From: Prostheceraeus crozeri
Lineage: Eukaryota > Platyhelminthes > Polycladida > Euryleptidae
DNA length: 64,000 nucleotides
Assembly: GCA_907163375.1 (NCBI GenBank)
Contig: CAJQUW010006146.1
Coordinates: 496,001-560,000, forward strand
Direction of reading: 5' to 3'
The translations under genes and the position numbers were made by a program. Positions 44,651 through 56,712 of this stretch are shown here, one piece after another (within the stretch, counting starts at the first letter, position 1; every line of letters begins with the position of its first letter). The notes below the pieces were generated by a model, which did not search any database, was not told where the DNA came from, and was given only the letters and a program-made list of their open reading frames with translations.

Positions 44651-45181
44651 TACTTCAATTGAAACATATTTTTGTCTTAGTTCATTACATAGTAGTTGCG
44701 AAAGACCATGAATTAGCCTACATGGAATAGTACCATTGATAGGCATTTAAATAGGGACCTCTAATCACTTGAAGCCATTTGCATTCAAAGCAAGTTAAGT
44801 TTTGTAAGTAGTTAAAGATGCAGTTTTATTCTCCTACGAGTATTTATCTTAGTTTATTTGAGCACCGTTTGCTTCCATGTTGTTCGATCGCATACATCAT
44901 TTTTGCACTAATTTGTATGTCACCAAGCTGCTTGAAGTTCAAGTGATATAAGTTGAAGAAGTCTCTTCTCCTAGCACATCTCACACAGAGTTTTCGTGGT
45001 GTCCTGATAGCACTTTTGCCATCTCTTCTGGGGTGATTCTACTATGCATGAGAGAGGGATTTCTTGCATTGCTGAGCTTATTGATTAGGTCTTGTCAACT
45101 TACATATATCCGAATACCGCTCGTCTGATCCCTTACAGTGATTTAAGGAAAAACTAGTGTAATATAATCAGACTTGCATCC
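44651..45181. other. Gene-free stretch
   Basis: No frame of note. The minus strand at 44880-45060 has short protein-like pieces (CARRRDFFNLYHLNFKQLGD) that may come from a decayed mobile element, but the family is not recognised. Confidence 0.4.
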
Positions 45182-45403
45182 TTAACTATAATCGAGAATT
45201 GCAATACCCGCGTTGCTGTTACTCTCTAAATCTCTAAGTTGATGACTAAGTATCCACCAACGCTCCCCGAACTGCTCCCACTCGTTTAGCACCAATGGGC
45301 CGGTTTGACCATTGTTATACTCCGTGGAAATCTGTATCGAATCGTCGCCCAGCTCAAAAGCTGCGAGTGAATAATATTGCAAAGCCTCGTGTGATTTCCT
45401 GTA
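45182..45403 (-). other. Possible host exon (unassigned)
   Basis: Minus-strand frame preceded by an acceptor-like gcattacag, open for about 73 codons to a TAA at 45182-45184. The product (KSHEALQYYSLAAFELGDDS, then GPLVLNEWEQFGERWWILSH and QLRDLESNSNAGIAILDYS) has a normal globular composition. It could be the last exon of an unrecognised minus-strand gene, perhaps together with 46699-46983. No family was identified. Confidence 0.25.
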
Positions 45404-45659
45404 ATGCATTAGTCAATTACGTGGCCTAGATTGACTTGATTCAACAATATAAGTGATGTAAACGAGGCATTCAATGTCTTAAAAAATATCTAGATACTCT
45501 CTACTTCGTATCAAACTTTTTCATATGGTGGCAATGCGATCCCCTCTACAGATAAACAGTGGGTCAACCCATCTTTAAAGCGCCTTTTTGATGCTAAAGA
45601 CCATGAGTTTTTTTAAAGGAGTAGAGAAAAATGTCTACGGCCATGTGAAGAAGTCTTAG

Positions 45660-46000
45660 ACATTTTCAATTTCTTGCATATATCCCAGGACAAAACTCGG
45701 ATCACACTTATATACGACCGCATTTTGAATTTCCTTGGACAACGTGGTGCGGTTAGAGTAATATCTTCGGGTTTCTCTAAGGATCTTGATAAACTACATG
45801 GAGGCCTACATCATAGTCTGATTTTGGATAAGGCAATTTATTTTCATATCCCTGTTGGAGTGGGGAGATGGCTAAAGAGTTGCCGTCAGTGTTCACGATG
45901 AAAATTTGTACTCACCCTGGTCTCCAATAACATCTGGTGAGTCTCAGGGCAGCGTTTTGGAACCCCTTCTTCTTTATTGCTATTGAAGATTTTTCATGTG
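45660..46000 (+). mobile_element. LINE reverse-transcriptase fragment, plus strand
   Basis: The plus strand encodes ISSGFSKDLDKLHGGLHHSL (the DFSKAFD-VPH-LL block), then VGVGRWLKSCRQCSR. In the next frame comes SGESQGSVLEPLLLY, the degraded SGVPQGSVLGPLLF motif of CR1/Jockey-type LINEs. No catalytic -DD motif was found; short and broken. Confidence 0.65.
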
Positions 46001-46698
46001 CTTCAAATATATACGGTGTCACTATTCTCCACTTCATCCGATCACGTTCTGAAGGTTCCGGTCAACTCGAGTTTTCTAATGCCGCTCATTGATCTGAAAG
46101 TAGCCAAGTTGTTCAATCTCTATATGAACAATGAAAAGTGATGTGTTTTAGATATACTCTAAAGATCATAGCTCGTTTAACCCAATAAAGGATGCACCTG
46201 TTTGTTTAATACGAAACGTGCTTAGTCTTCGCTTATTGGTTATAGCTGTGACTTCAGGCGTGAGGTGGAATGCTGTTTAGATTCCGTCCTACTGAAAAAG
46301 CGTCAATGCCTAACCGCAGGACTAATCCGAGCTGCACACCGCGAGCACTGCCATCCAGCTCTCATCCAGAATTTTCACTTTCCAGCCAATAATTTCAACG
46401 CATAACAAAGGAATCTTTCAAGATACGCCTGAAAACAAACACATATTTTCTCCATTTTCCCACATCTCCCCTAGCTGCAGTTTCACCTTCATCAATATAC
46501 AATCGCGGTCAGAATTGATTGCACAGATCTGGATGTTACTCTATTCTCCATTAACCTAATTATAATTTTCTATCGATACTGTAGCAAGCAACATGTGTAA
46601 CAATCAATCGAAATAGAGAAAATCTTCCCTTTGCGCAATGCTGTTAGGTGCACACGAGCAATTCTATTTGTATCTAACCGTCTAATTGCTTGCATTGA

Positions 46699-46983
46699 TC
46701 ATTCATTGAGGGCCATGGCCAGGGAACTCCCCAGATCTGATACCCATTGAAAATTGTTGCAGTATTCTGAAAATGTAGTTGTTGAGAAGTCCACGACGTT
46801 AGCAGCGTCTTTGAAGAATGCTACTGCGGAAAGAAATTGACCCAAGTTTAACTCGAATGATGGTTGCATCAATGTCTGGACCCATTTCTGCAGTGACTGC
46901 AGCATGAAAGCATGCAAAATATTGGCGATTCTACGTAGCTCACCATTTGTACATTTTCTCAATTTTTGAACATCACTCCTCAA
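46699..46983 (-). other. Possible host exon or gene fragment (unassigned)
   Basis: A minus-strand frame open for about 97 codons and ending TGA at 46699-46701. The product includes LRKCTNGELRRIANILHAFM, then LQSLQKWVQTLMQPSFELNL, GQFLSAVAFFKDAANVVDFS and a C-terminus FQWVSDLGSSLAMALNE. Amphipathic-helix character and composition look protein-like. No start ATG at its beginning and only a weak acceptor, so if real it is an internal or last exon. The family is not recognised. Confidence 0.25.
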
Positions 46984-47304
46984 TTGCTTTCATTCAAACT
47001 CAATAAATGGGGCATGCACAAATCAAATTTTCTAGCTTATGAGGAAAATGTCTATAATTTGATCATTGTGCGATAAATTTTGGCCACAACTGTATATTTT
47101 GAAACACTTCATAACTGGTAAATTGCATTTTTCCCTTATGTGACTCATTGCTGTGTTACCAATGTATGCGATTGTTTTTTTCGTAAACGGTTGCTACCAC
47201 CGTGACTGAAATAAAGTTGATGACGTAAACGACATTCATTTCATGCTACTAAGTTTCACCTCTATCAGATAAATTTTGAAATACGATTCTCTTTTGATTT
47301 TCAG

Positions 47305-47476
47305 AGGGAATATTTCGATGGCTCAATCACAGAAATTCGCCCAACTTTCTCCCAAGGCGCGTGCTATGTTGGATCGAATGCTACGTGTAGATCACGCTGG
47401 AGAGTTAGGAGCTAATCGTATATATCAAGGTCAAATGGCTGTTCTTGGACGAACAAGTGTTGGCAAAGAAATACAA
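47305..47476 (+). CDS. COQ7: COQ7 (demethoxyubiquinone hydroxylase), first visible exon
   Basis: Start of the catalytic domain of COQ7, the mitochondrial di-iron monooxygenase that hydroxylates demethoxyubiquinone in ubiquinone synthesis. After an acceptor (gattttcag ending 47304) the frame reads GNIS-MAQSQKFAQLSPKARAM, then RMLRVDHAGELGANRIY, where HAGE supplies the first iron-ligand Glu, then GQMAVLGRTSVGKEIQ, and ends at donor gtaatt (47477). The first ATG is at 47318. The frame is open back to the acceptor and human COQ7 has about 30 further N-terminal residues, so an upstream exon with the mitochondrial presequence is expected. It was not found in the preceding kilobases. The four visible exons encode about 186 residues from the ATG. 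Confidence 0.93.
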
Positions 47477-48486
47477 GTAATTTTTAGAATTTTGCAAAAC
47501 CTCGTTAGTAGTCAGGGGTTCTCATCTAAAAATAAGAGTTTGTAATGTATACATCGGAGATTTTTGCAGGACAACGCACATGTCCGTGCTTAATTAATTG
47601 CTGTCCAGTTTTGCGTCCTTGCTTGTCGATTGCAATGTTGTGGATGGATTGCGCTTCTCCATGCACCCCAATGCTGTTCAGCTCGGCAGACGAGTGGCAG
47701 ATCGAGCAGGTGTAGATCATTGTAGATCCCCTTCTTTTTCTGGCCTCCTCAGATGTTCGAACCAGGTATTTCCTGGCTCATGATCTTCGACCTGGTCCTT
47801 CCGAGCATGCGCTCCAAGTGTCCAGACTGGATCTGACAATTTCCAAGCTAAATTTCCCAAAATGAGTTATTTTTGAACATTTAATTTAACATATACGCCC
47901 AACATATTCAACATTTTTCCCAAGTATTTTTCCATGAAACTGGCTATGGCATGCAAGTGACCTTGAACCTCAAAGTATAAGCACAACCTTGAACATTCAC
48001 TCCCCGAACAAATAAATGAGAGCTCATCAGAGCTGATCAGCATCGATTAAACAGAACACCTAAATGAAATGTACTTCAAAAATTCAATCGAGTAGCACGC
48101 AAATTAAGTTTTAAAAGCCCGAAAGTTGAAATGTGGTCGAGATAGCGAAAATGAAGATGCCTCCTGATACCACATGATGAACTCGAGTATTTTCTGTTGT
48201 ATGAAGTTTGGTTTATTCCACTTGTTCCCAGTGTGGTTGCAGTTGCAAATCGAAAACTTACACGTAGACACTCATAAACACATTTCCACCTAAATATTCT
48301 TTGAATTTTGAAACATTATGTAAAAAAAGTAGTGGTTTTATTAATAGATGATGGCCTATATGCCTCATCGTACTTTCCAAATGAAGTCCCACTCCCATAT
48401 TTGTGCATAGATTGTGCAAATATTTTTCACAATAAATTGCATTATCCCTAGATTGTGCATCACTCAATCCTTGCATTTTGTTACAG

Positions 48487-48741
48487 CATATGTGGGATCA
48501 AGAGAAAGTTCATCTTGCAAAATTTGAGGAATTACTACCTGCATACAGAGTCCGGCCAACAGCTCTACTTCCTTTATGGAATGTAGCAGGATTCGCTCTT
48601 GGAGCTGGAACTGCACTTCTTGGCAAGGAAGCCGCGATGGCATGTACGGTGGCTGTAGAGTCAGTGATAGGAGATCATTACAACGACCAAATCCGTCAGC
48701 TAATGGATGATGATCCAGAAGCTCACAAAGAATTGTTAGAA
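48487..48741 (+). CDS. COQ7: COQ7, second visible exon
   Basis: 85 codons, phase 0 at both ends (acceptor ttgttacag ending 48486; donor gtaagt at 48742). Contains [17 protein letters not shown] with the ExxH iron-binding motif (QEKVH), [20 protein letters not shown] with the conserved [22 protein letters not shown] core of COQ7, and [19 protein letters not shown] with the third-helix Glu. It ends [12 protein letters not shown]. Very close to the animal family over its whole length. Confidence 0.96.
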
Positions 48742-51700
48742 GTAAGTTCGTTGTTGTGTAGTGAAGCTTGTTGCATTAAAAACTGATTTCGATCTTATAT
48801 TTTAACCGAAGTAGCTAATTCTTCATAAAGATATCTACTCAAAGTTTTCCATTGTGTCCACAAAATGTGTTGAATATTAAATGCAGGTTTTCGAAAGATG
48901 CTGATAAAAAATTCGAATACTAAATTTTCGAAGCCAAATCACTAAATTGAGGATGTTCATTTCAAATGCGAAATTTCGACGTTAATTCGACATACTCAAA
49001 CAAGCATACAATTTATAAAAAAATCTGCAAAGATTCTGTTCAAAATAAAAGATTAATTTTCGGTGCGCCCGTCTCTTGCTGATACCGGTAATTGACTGTT
49101 TCGGTTGTTGTTGCATTTTTGTCCCTTTGACCATAAGCAGAAATCAGCTCCCTTATTTCAGACAAGGTTTTTTGAAGAGATGCAGATATAAAAATTTCCG
49201 ACGTTTCATCCGACAAGACTTTTTAAGAGTTTACGCGGTACATAAATGAACATGGCATGTATGTGTACAAAACTTGTATGCATACACTGAATACAAGTAC
49301 AGTATACTCGCTCTAGCAATAATTGGATGAATGAATGATTGGACTTGAGCGGTCACTCACCTTGTTATTGTTGCACCGAATAATATTGTCATTACATTCC
49401 ACTTTGATTTCTACATCGGAAATTTCTATCTTTATATTTTTCCAATAAACCGTCGCTGAAGCAGGGAGTTGATTTCTGATTATAGTCAAGAATAAATTAC
49501 CCCGTTAACGACTGTAAACTGCATTTGTATCTTAATCTGTAATGCAGTCTGATTTTATTTAAGTGCTTAAAGATGGATCAGATTGATAATTGGTTAGAGT
49601 ACGTATATCGAGTAGTATTCGTCTTCTAAATTTGTTTGTATTTGCTGAAGAACTCAGCACAACTCGCTAAAGACCAAAGCTTTGTCTAGTTTCAAATGCA
49701 TTTTGTGTGCTGCTAGCATGTGCTCAATATCGGAAGAGTATTAACATGGCAGTGTTAGTCCTCTATAAAAAATCTTGCACTTCAGACAAAAGAATTTTGA
49801 TATATTACAATTTCGTTTCTGCTTTTGGCTTTATTTGGATTTTCTCATGTTTTTCATGTACTCTAGGTAGTTTCTTTGTTAACTTATTCTCAATGTGGAC
49901 GATTTATGGTAGAGTTCCCCCGGCAGATAAGAGCTTTCAAACAGAGACATGTCGTTAGAAAAAGTTATCCTTCAGCCTTCTCTTCCAGCAACAAAATATA
50001 AAAAATGTTGTCAAAAGTTAAAAATATGAACAAAAATGTCAGTTTCATTTCAATCCACCTACCCTTTCTTTCCGGTTGTGTAGTTTTGCATGACTGGAAT
50101 TTTTGAGCAAATCTATGACCTGGGAGCACATTCTACTCGCGCTTTGTAATTGATCTCTAATTCCAGATAAACTGCACTGATTGACTTCAAAAAGGACCTA
50201 TAAGTAGGCCTTCTTCAATTCGTCACACATAACAGTCTCATGTCATAAGGATAATCGGTACTTGTGAGTTATTCCCCCCCCCCCAGGATTTCAAATTTAT
50301 CTAAAATCCGTAGAAATGATTCAACCGTCACAAAATTTCAGATACTCGTATTTGAGTATATTTTCTACCCACATGCAAAAATTTATGCAAATCGGACAAC
50401 TACTTTTTGAATTAGAGATGACAACGTGAAGTGTAGCGATGTCAGCAGCTTGTTCTGACTTAGTCTTTTCGACATATTACTGTTACTGGTGTGTGCATTA
50501 TTCTCTTTCCGTCTTCGTCTCATCAACTGTTATTTGAAATTTTCCCACAACCACTACACTTCCACACCCTTCTTCAGTTAAGCATATTACTGGAAAAGAT
50601 ATGGTCTGGGTCATTATCACTTCAAGAGTTGTCGAAACATGACTTTGTTGACCTAGTGCTATCTGCTCCGACGATGAGGTCAGGCGAAGTCAGATCAAGC
50701 TGCTGACATTGCTGCACTTCACGTTGTCGTCTCTAATTCAAAAGTACGCTCGTAGTTGTCCGATTTGCATAAATTTTTGCACGTGGATAGAAAATACTGA
50801 AATACGTGTATCTGAAATTTTGTGACGGTTAATTCATTTCTACGGATTTTAGACAAATATGAAAACCTGGGGGGAGATAATTCATAAGTACCGATAATCT
50901 CACTTTTTATGACTTTTACAACCTCAATAAGCATCGCCTGATACAGACAATGTCAATCGAAAGCTTCCTTGAGCGTGTTGATATAGTGTCGCACCCATTT
51001 GTAGCTCCGCATCTGTGTGTATTAGACTAGAGAATCCCTCACTTTGTGTATACAAGGATTTTGTCCATTGTTGTGACTTGATGCCTTAAACCTCTCTTTT
51101 CCCTTATGGCATAATTTTGTCACTACTTTTAGCTTGTGTTTTCAGTAGAGAGCTTCTTTACCTTTATTTATCGTACAGGGAACGATAACAAGAGCTCACG
51201 CGCGGCAACAACCGGGTGGATTGGTTAGCGCACGGCGTGCTTCTTTGTATCTTATTGCTATCATTGAGGCATCGCGAAGTCATTGTTGCATACTATGTAT
51301 GTAAATGCCATTGTACACAGGAGCAGTCGCGGTGTTTACATCATCAACACGAGTTGAAAGTGAAGCCGATTTGTGGATGAGAAGGTTGAGATGTGAAGTC
51401 AAAATTTTCACATATTTCTAACACATTCATACGGTCACATTAGCGGATAGCCGGTTAATTTCTCTTCTGTTAAATGGTTAATTAGATAGTTATCGCTTGA
51501 CTCCCTAATTGAAACCATTATGTCCCTTGATGACATAGAACAAATTTTCTAAATGATCGTGGGTGAGCTGTTCCGCACAAACGAAATCGAAATTGCCTTT
51601 GGACGATAATCTTGCCAAACACAAAATTTCAATAAAGCCTTTGCTCCCCTTATATAGGCCTATCTCCTCCATACAACCCTCATCGGTAATTTAGTTTTGT

Positions 51701-52995
51701 TCAAGAATACAGTTATTTATCCGAAAGTATCAATCAGCGAGTTTGCAGGTAGAGATCGAGACCCGATGCAGGCTACGCTTTCTCTTTTGTAGAATGACAA
51801 ACAGAGTCATAAATTATGATTCATAATTTTCGGTAGACTGTCTTGGGAAGATCTTTTTGAAAGCAACGTACATCCTGGAACTTAGTAGACAGTCGGATGA
51901 GAATGGGATTTGATATGAAGCCCTTGCGAATTACAAAAGCATTATGTTGCTGCTGCAAAGAAGCTCCCGAACGTCAATTTATTCCAATGGGGTTGACGTA
52001 TATCAAATATTTGTAAGTTATCTGGGAGTATAGACGGAAAAAGTGCTTTCGTTACAAACAATTGAACGGATTTTCAGCCTCAGCTGTCGAAAATGCAAAG
52101 CGCAAAAGAATTCGACCATCATCAATGGGCCTTTCATTAACGAGCCAGTAGCGGTTGAAACTGTCGGTGTTACATGGGAAGAACACAAACCGTTTTATAA
52201 ATGAGCTCGGACATTCGGAAATTTATTCAGCATCACTTTGTCATTTCCAACAATGTAGAGGAATTTATTTCATGAGTTCATGACTAGCATTTTCCTTATT
52301 TCTTAAACACATTACGCTCTTAGGATGATGATAGCACATAAGTTTTTTATTCCAAACGTGTAATGCCTTTGTAGACTAATATTTCTTTAATGTAAGATCA
52401 CTGTCAATTATTGCCCAGCATTTGTCAAAGTAACACTATTTATTTAAGCTAATAACATAATGCGACCATAATGCAATCATTCCTACAATTCCTTACTCTA
52501 TATAAACCCCGACTTCCAAAAACATTTCGTCGAATTTTTAAATTGATTCGTCGTTATTTAATATCATTTTGTCGATTTTATTTTCCATTGTAGACGCTGA
52601 TTTTTTTTAATTTGAGGATATTCAGTAGTTGATGAGCCTGCTGCATTTTGTTCCAATCGAATACAAGGACAGTAGAAAACACATTATGGAAAGCATGTTT
52701 TTAAAACGCCTTAAACATGTTTTTTGCCTCACCTTCATTGATGTTTGCTACCTACTGCGCATCTACAGTACTATGTGCATGTTTCCTCCATTAAGTACAT
52801 GTATGTCCTTACTTGTTCTTTTTTCTAGACTATAAAATAGCACGATGGCCCTCCTATTTGGTTTTCAAGTGCATGCGTGTATATGCCTATAAGACCTGTT
52901 ATTATTTCAAAGCTCTAAGTAATATTTTGGATAACCGCTGTGGGAGGCCTGATTGTGTCATTTTATTATTTCGATCATCTTTCTTTTCTTTACAG
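48742..52995 (+). other. COQ7 intron (4.25 kb)
   Basis: Between exons with matching phase. Holds a 650 bp inverted-repeat element (50250-50899) and otherwise AT-rich sequence. A patch near 51170-51250 is GC-richer without identified function. No additional gene is seen. Confidence 0.85.
50250..50899. mobile_element. Inverted-repeat element in the COQ7 intron
   Basis: Arms of about 203-210 bp (50250-50452 and 50697-50899) are imperfect reverse complements: the left begins GATAATCGGTACTTGTGA and ends GTCAGCAGCTTG; the right begins CAAGCTGCTGAC and ends ACCGATAATC. The left arm has a run of about 12 C where the right arm has a shorter G run. The core of about 240 bp is unique. No target duplication is clear. 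Confidence 0.75.
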
Positions 52996-53064
52996 ATAAT
53001 TTCTCAATTTCGAGATGAAGAACTCGAACATCACGACAAAGGTTTAGAGTTAGATGCGCAAAAG
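52996..53064 (+). CDS. COQ7: COQ7, third visible exon
   Basis: 23 codons, phase 0 at both ends (acceptor ctttacag ending 52995; donor gtaatt at 53065): IISQFRDEELEHHDKGLELD then AQK. Contains EELEHHD, the last ExxH-type iron-binding motif of the COQ7 four-helix bundle. It replaces the short read-through seen after exon two. Confidence 0.95.
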
Positions 53065-53179
53065 GTAATTTGATCATTTTGTCAGTCATGATATTTGTTC
53101 ATTTTTCATTGCTTTTGCACATTCAAATATAAAGTTGCAACAAAGCAAGTACAAGAAGAGACATTGATTAATTAATTTG

Positions 53180-53560
53180 CAAGGCAAGATCAACCAACTT
53201 AATGGTTCTGATAATTTGACGATTCGCCACATTCTGTGGATGTTTTTGTCATGTATCTCTACTCGTTTACAGTCCTCATTACCTCCTTATTTTTTGCGAT
53301 CTTCAGTTCAACTCATCTTCTCTATTTCAAAATCCACATGTTGCATGCCTCTAGTCTTCTGATGTCAGACTGTCTTACAGTCCACGCCTCCGATCCATAT
53401 AGCAGCACACTCCAAATTAAATACTTCATCATCTATTTTCGGACTGGCTTATCCATGGAGCTGCTCAGTAGCTTTCTTATCTCACAAAGCGCTGATTTTG
53501 CCAGTGCTATCCGTGCACTGATTTCTCTTTGACTTTGATTGTTCAGATGAAGCGTCAAAA
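53180..53560 (-). mobile_element. LINE fragment in the COQ7 intron, minus strand
   Basis: The minus strand encodes REISARIALAKSALCEIRKL, LLSSSMDKPVRK and, after a stop, IWSVLLYGSEAWTVRQSDIR then RLEACNMWILK. This is the post-RT region of LINEs with the LYGSE-WT and RLEAFEMW signatures. A few stops and frame changes; only the 3' third of an RT is present. Confidence 0.75.
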
Positions 53561-54417
53561 GGTTCTCAGGATGAACTTTCGCTGCAATGAACTGATGGGC
53601 GCCTCTTAGGAGATGAGAGGAACTTGAACGCCTTTCGTTCTTCAGACGGATAAATATCTAAACTGTAAACGATATTTAGGCCCATACTATATCATTTTTC
53701 GTCTTGGCGCACCTTGTTGATGAACTGATGAACAATAGATTACTAAAGCACACATGATTGTCTAGGGCAAAACTATGCCAATTGTTTTCCAAATTTTACA
53801 AAAGCACGGAACGATACTTTTGTTCACGGTACCCCTAATTCTTTCATCTAAAGTTGTCTACGAATTTTCCTGTAAAGCCAGCTCAAACAGTTACATCGGC
53901 GGGAGATCATGTAATTGAATTTCTATTTTTCCAGAAGCTTTAGTGATAGGCCTACAACACCAATAGGTCTATCAGTGTGTAGATCACCACAACTGGAAGC
54001 TGCACAAATTTGTGGCATTTTCATCGAATATTTATCCATTTTAAGCAAAGATGCAAAAAGTAGATATAGATAGGCAAAAAAGATAGGTTCTTTATACTTT
54101 GACAAATTTCGCAAGTTCATGAATTTGTTGCTTCGGAGAATTTTTTAAGCTTCGCGAATTATTCCAACTAACCGCATTTCCAGACTGTCGGATTCAGTAT
54201 AAAAGATGCACAGTAGAGCTATGTTTCAACTTAACTCATCTATTTTAGTATTTGCATACTTAATTAGTTGAAATATGTTTGTTCTACCCATGATGTCAGC
54301 TGCTCTTTAATAAAGGTTGAGAAACGAACTTTTGTTCATCAGAAATACCTACATGTAATTTCAAGGCATCTAATTGACATATCATAAAAATACTTCTCAA
54401 TTTGCTTTTCGTTTCAG

Positions 54418-54495
54418 GCACCATTGTACAATCTCCTATCGAACGTGATTAAGGTGGGATGCAAAGCTAGCATCTTCGTGGCAGAGCGATTGTAA
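54418..54495 (+). CDS. COQ7: COQ7, last exon
   Basis: Acceptor ttcgtttcag ending 54417, then APLYNLLSNVIKVGCKASIF and VAERL with stop TAA at 54493-54495. Aligns with the C-terminus of animal COQ7 (A-Y-L-I--GC--AI-LSERL), including the final ERL. Phase 0 junction with the exon at 52996-53064. Confidence 0.94.
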   Translation, partial: APLYNLLSNVIKVGCKASIFVAERL

Positions 54496-54548
54496 TGACT
54501 TTTTGTGACTTTTCATGTAAATACTTTTTGAGATATAGGCCTAATGTG

Positions 54549-54554
54549 AATAAA
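54549..54554 (+). promoter_or_regulatory. Poly(A) signal of COQ7
   Basis: AATAAA, 54 bases after the COQ7 stop codon, the first in the 3' flank. Confidence 0.7.
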
Positions 54555-56433
54555 TGATCAAAAATTGAGTTCTCTGTTTGGTTCGAATTACTGGGAAATT
54601 ATGCTACGCGGAGCTCTTGAGTGTCATTTACTTACGTTAAATTATTGATGGATGTTCGGAATTGAAGATAATTTAGAATGTAGGGTCCTACAGGCCTACA
54701 TTGTTCGGTGTCTTCGGCTGTTATTTTCCTAGCTTTGCTCATTGATTCTGAAAATCTACTGAAAGATTTGTGTAGGTTTGATACAGCCAAAATCTAGCAA
54801 AGTGATATGAACTTCAAAAGTTTTTATAACTTAGAAGCCTACAAGATGAAGCGGGTTATTTTTTCCGTATTTTAACTTATAAACAAAGAATGATTGATGC
54901 CAAAATATTCCATTTTTGTTTATTACGGATTATTAGAAATATCTTCATGGGACAAAGAACATGAAATTGCATATAATCTTAGTCTAGGCAAATTCTAAAA
55001 ATATCTAGATCTGCTTTTGTAAAGTTCTATCCAATGAATCCCAGAATCTGAAAGTTCATCCGCAGAGTAAAGCCGAAGAAGGAATGTCTTATTTCCAGCT
55101 ATGGTTCTTCCTTAAGTTTTATTGGATGAATTCTTTTCAAAAGACAAAAATCTTATTATGAAAAACAATTCTCCATTTCACACACTGTTGCATATCCATA
55201 TCTTCTTCAGTAGCAAACGTTTTTCACAGTTGAGACCGCAATTCACCTTTCTATCTTGGTTGTCTTCAAACGTGTCCATAAAATGCGTAGAACTTTTTCT
55301 TTTGGGCTTCTATATGAGATCGCATTCGAACCCATTCAATGTGTTCCAATTCCCATAATTGTTGCAGAAATGTCAAATAAATCAGCATATATCCTTTTTG
55401 CGGATAGCCCGCGAGTTTTCGTGGTCTCAAGCCGTCAACCACACGTAATACCAAGCCAGACAGCTCAGCTAATTGCAGATGGTCCTGCCAGTTGTGGCAA
55501 AAACATTTCCACATCCTTCTATTCACACTAACTTCCTACATTTCTTGTAGAAGTTAGGGTGTCTACAGAATCAACTGCGTATCAGAAAACAATTCAAATT
55601 GATAGATTGAGTCATCCATTCTGGGCAATAGATTTAAAGAATGGCCGAAATTAGAAATGTATGCGGAACTTAATTACCGACCATGCGACATTAATTGGGA
55701 ATTTTTTTCAAATGACATTTAGCAGGTGTTTTATGGACTATCCAAGTTTTCACATTTGTTTCAAATATGTAAAAATTACAAGTAATCACAAAACTTCAGG
55801 CAGTTTGCGAGCATGTGACGACGTTCGGTGCCCTTTGATTAACAGACTAGATTACCCAAGTAATACAGATACGTTGGACCAATGTTGCACATTTACGATG
55901 GTCAAAAGTTGGAAATGATACAGCGGGCCTACATTGGTTCTATGAAAGCAATATCCAACCTAGAACCGGTCTTGAGCCAACGTAATCCAACATATATTCG
56001 TGCGATGGCCATCCAAGTGCCGCTCTTGCCATCCCTATGGCAACAAACGCCAATTCAATCTGACTTTATTGCCTCTGTTAAGCTAACATAACCCTAGCTA
56101 CCGCCGATAGCTTTGGTCAATCTAATTCCACCATAACCTCCCATCGGCAAACATTGTATTTAATAAACAACTTATGTATTAAAGTATTGCGACCAAACGC
56201 GATTTTCAATTTCGCACTCGATCGAGCACAAATTAGAGCGATTGTCAACATATCGCTCTCGATCGAGAGCGAAGTAATACATTGAATTTCGCACTCGATG
56301 GAGCGCATTCATCTAAAGCGCAGTTATGATACCCAGTGAATCGAAACTTACAAATCTTCTAAGTTTCTTTTAAGATTTACTGCCAAGTCTTTGAATGACT
56401 TCATAGGAATCTTAGAAGAAACTTGGAAGATAG

Positions 56434-56536
56434 GTCTGTTATCTTGGAAGATTAGTCTGTTATCTTGAAAGATTAGCCTGTTAGCTTGGAAGATTAGTCT
56501 GTTATCTTAGAAGATTAGTTTGCTATCTTGGAAGAT
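56434..56536. repeat. Minisatellite, 21 bp unit, about 5 copies
   Basis: Unit GTCTGTTATCTTGGAAGATTA; five consecutive copies with one to three changes each, the last incomplete. Confidence 0.9.
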
Positions 56537-56552
56537 GTCTGTTGATTGCCCT

Positions 56553-56712
56553 GTATCATGGAAAATATCAATGTTTCGTCTACAACAGCAACATGAAGAA
56601 TTTCAAAAATGACTCAGCAATAAGCAAGCATGCCTTTATGCATGTACCGTAAATTTAGAAATCCTTCTTGCTGCTCTTGTAGACGAAAGATTATTGATAT
56701 CTTCCATAATAC
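56553..56712. repeat. Foldback element (160 bp)
   Basis: Arms of about 55 bp: left GTATCATGGAAAATATCAAT.. TTTCGTCTACAACAGCAAC; right the imperfect complement ending GATATCTTCCATAATAC. Spacer about 45 bp. MITE-like. Confidence 0.7.

Noticed and set aside
43597-44746. Ile/Asp-rich frames on both strands
   Set aside because: They are produced by the ATCGAT-like repeat, whose words lack stops in several frames; not genes.
47526-47830. Minus-strand 64-codon frame with a Cys pair (CSIC) in the COQ7 intron
   Set aside because: Too short and without a complete zinc-finger pattern; possibly the tail of a decayed LINE, but not supportable.
55256-55531. Overlapping 86- and 91-codon frames on opposite strands
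   Set aside because: Neither has a recognised motif or splice context; each may be the shadow of the other or chance.
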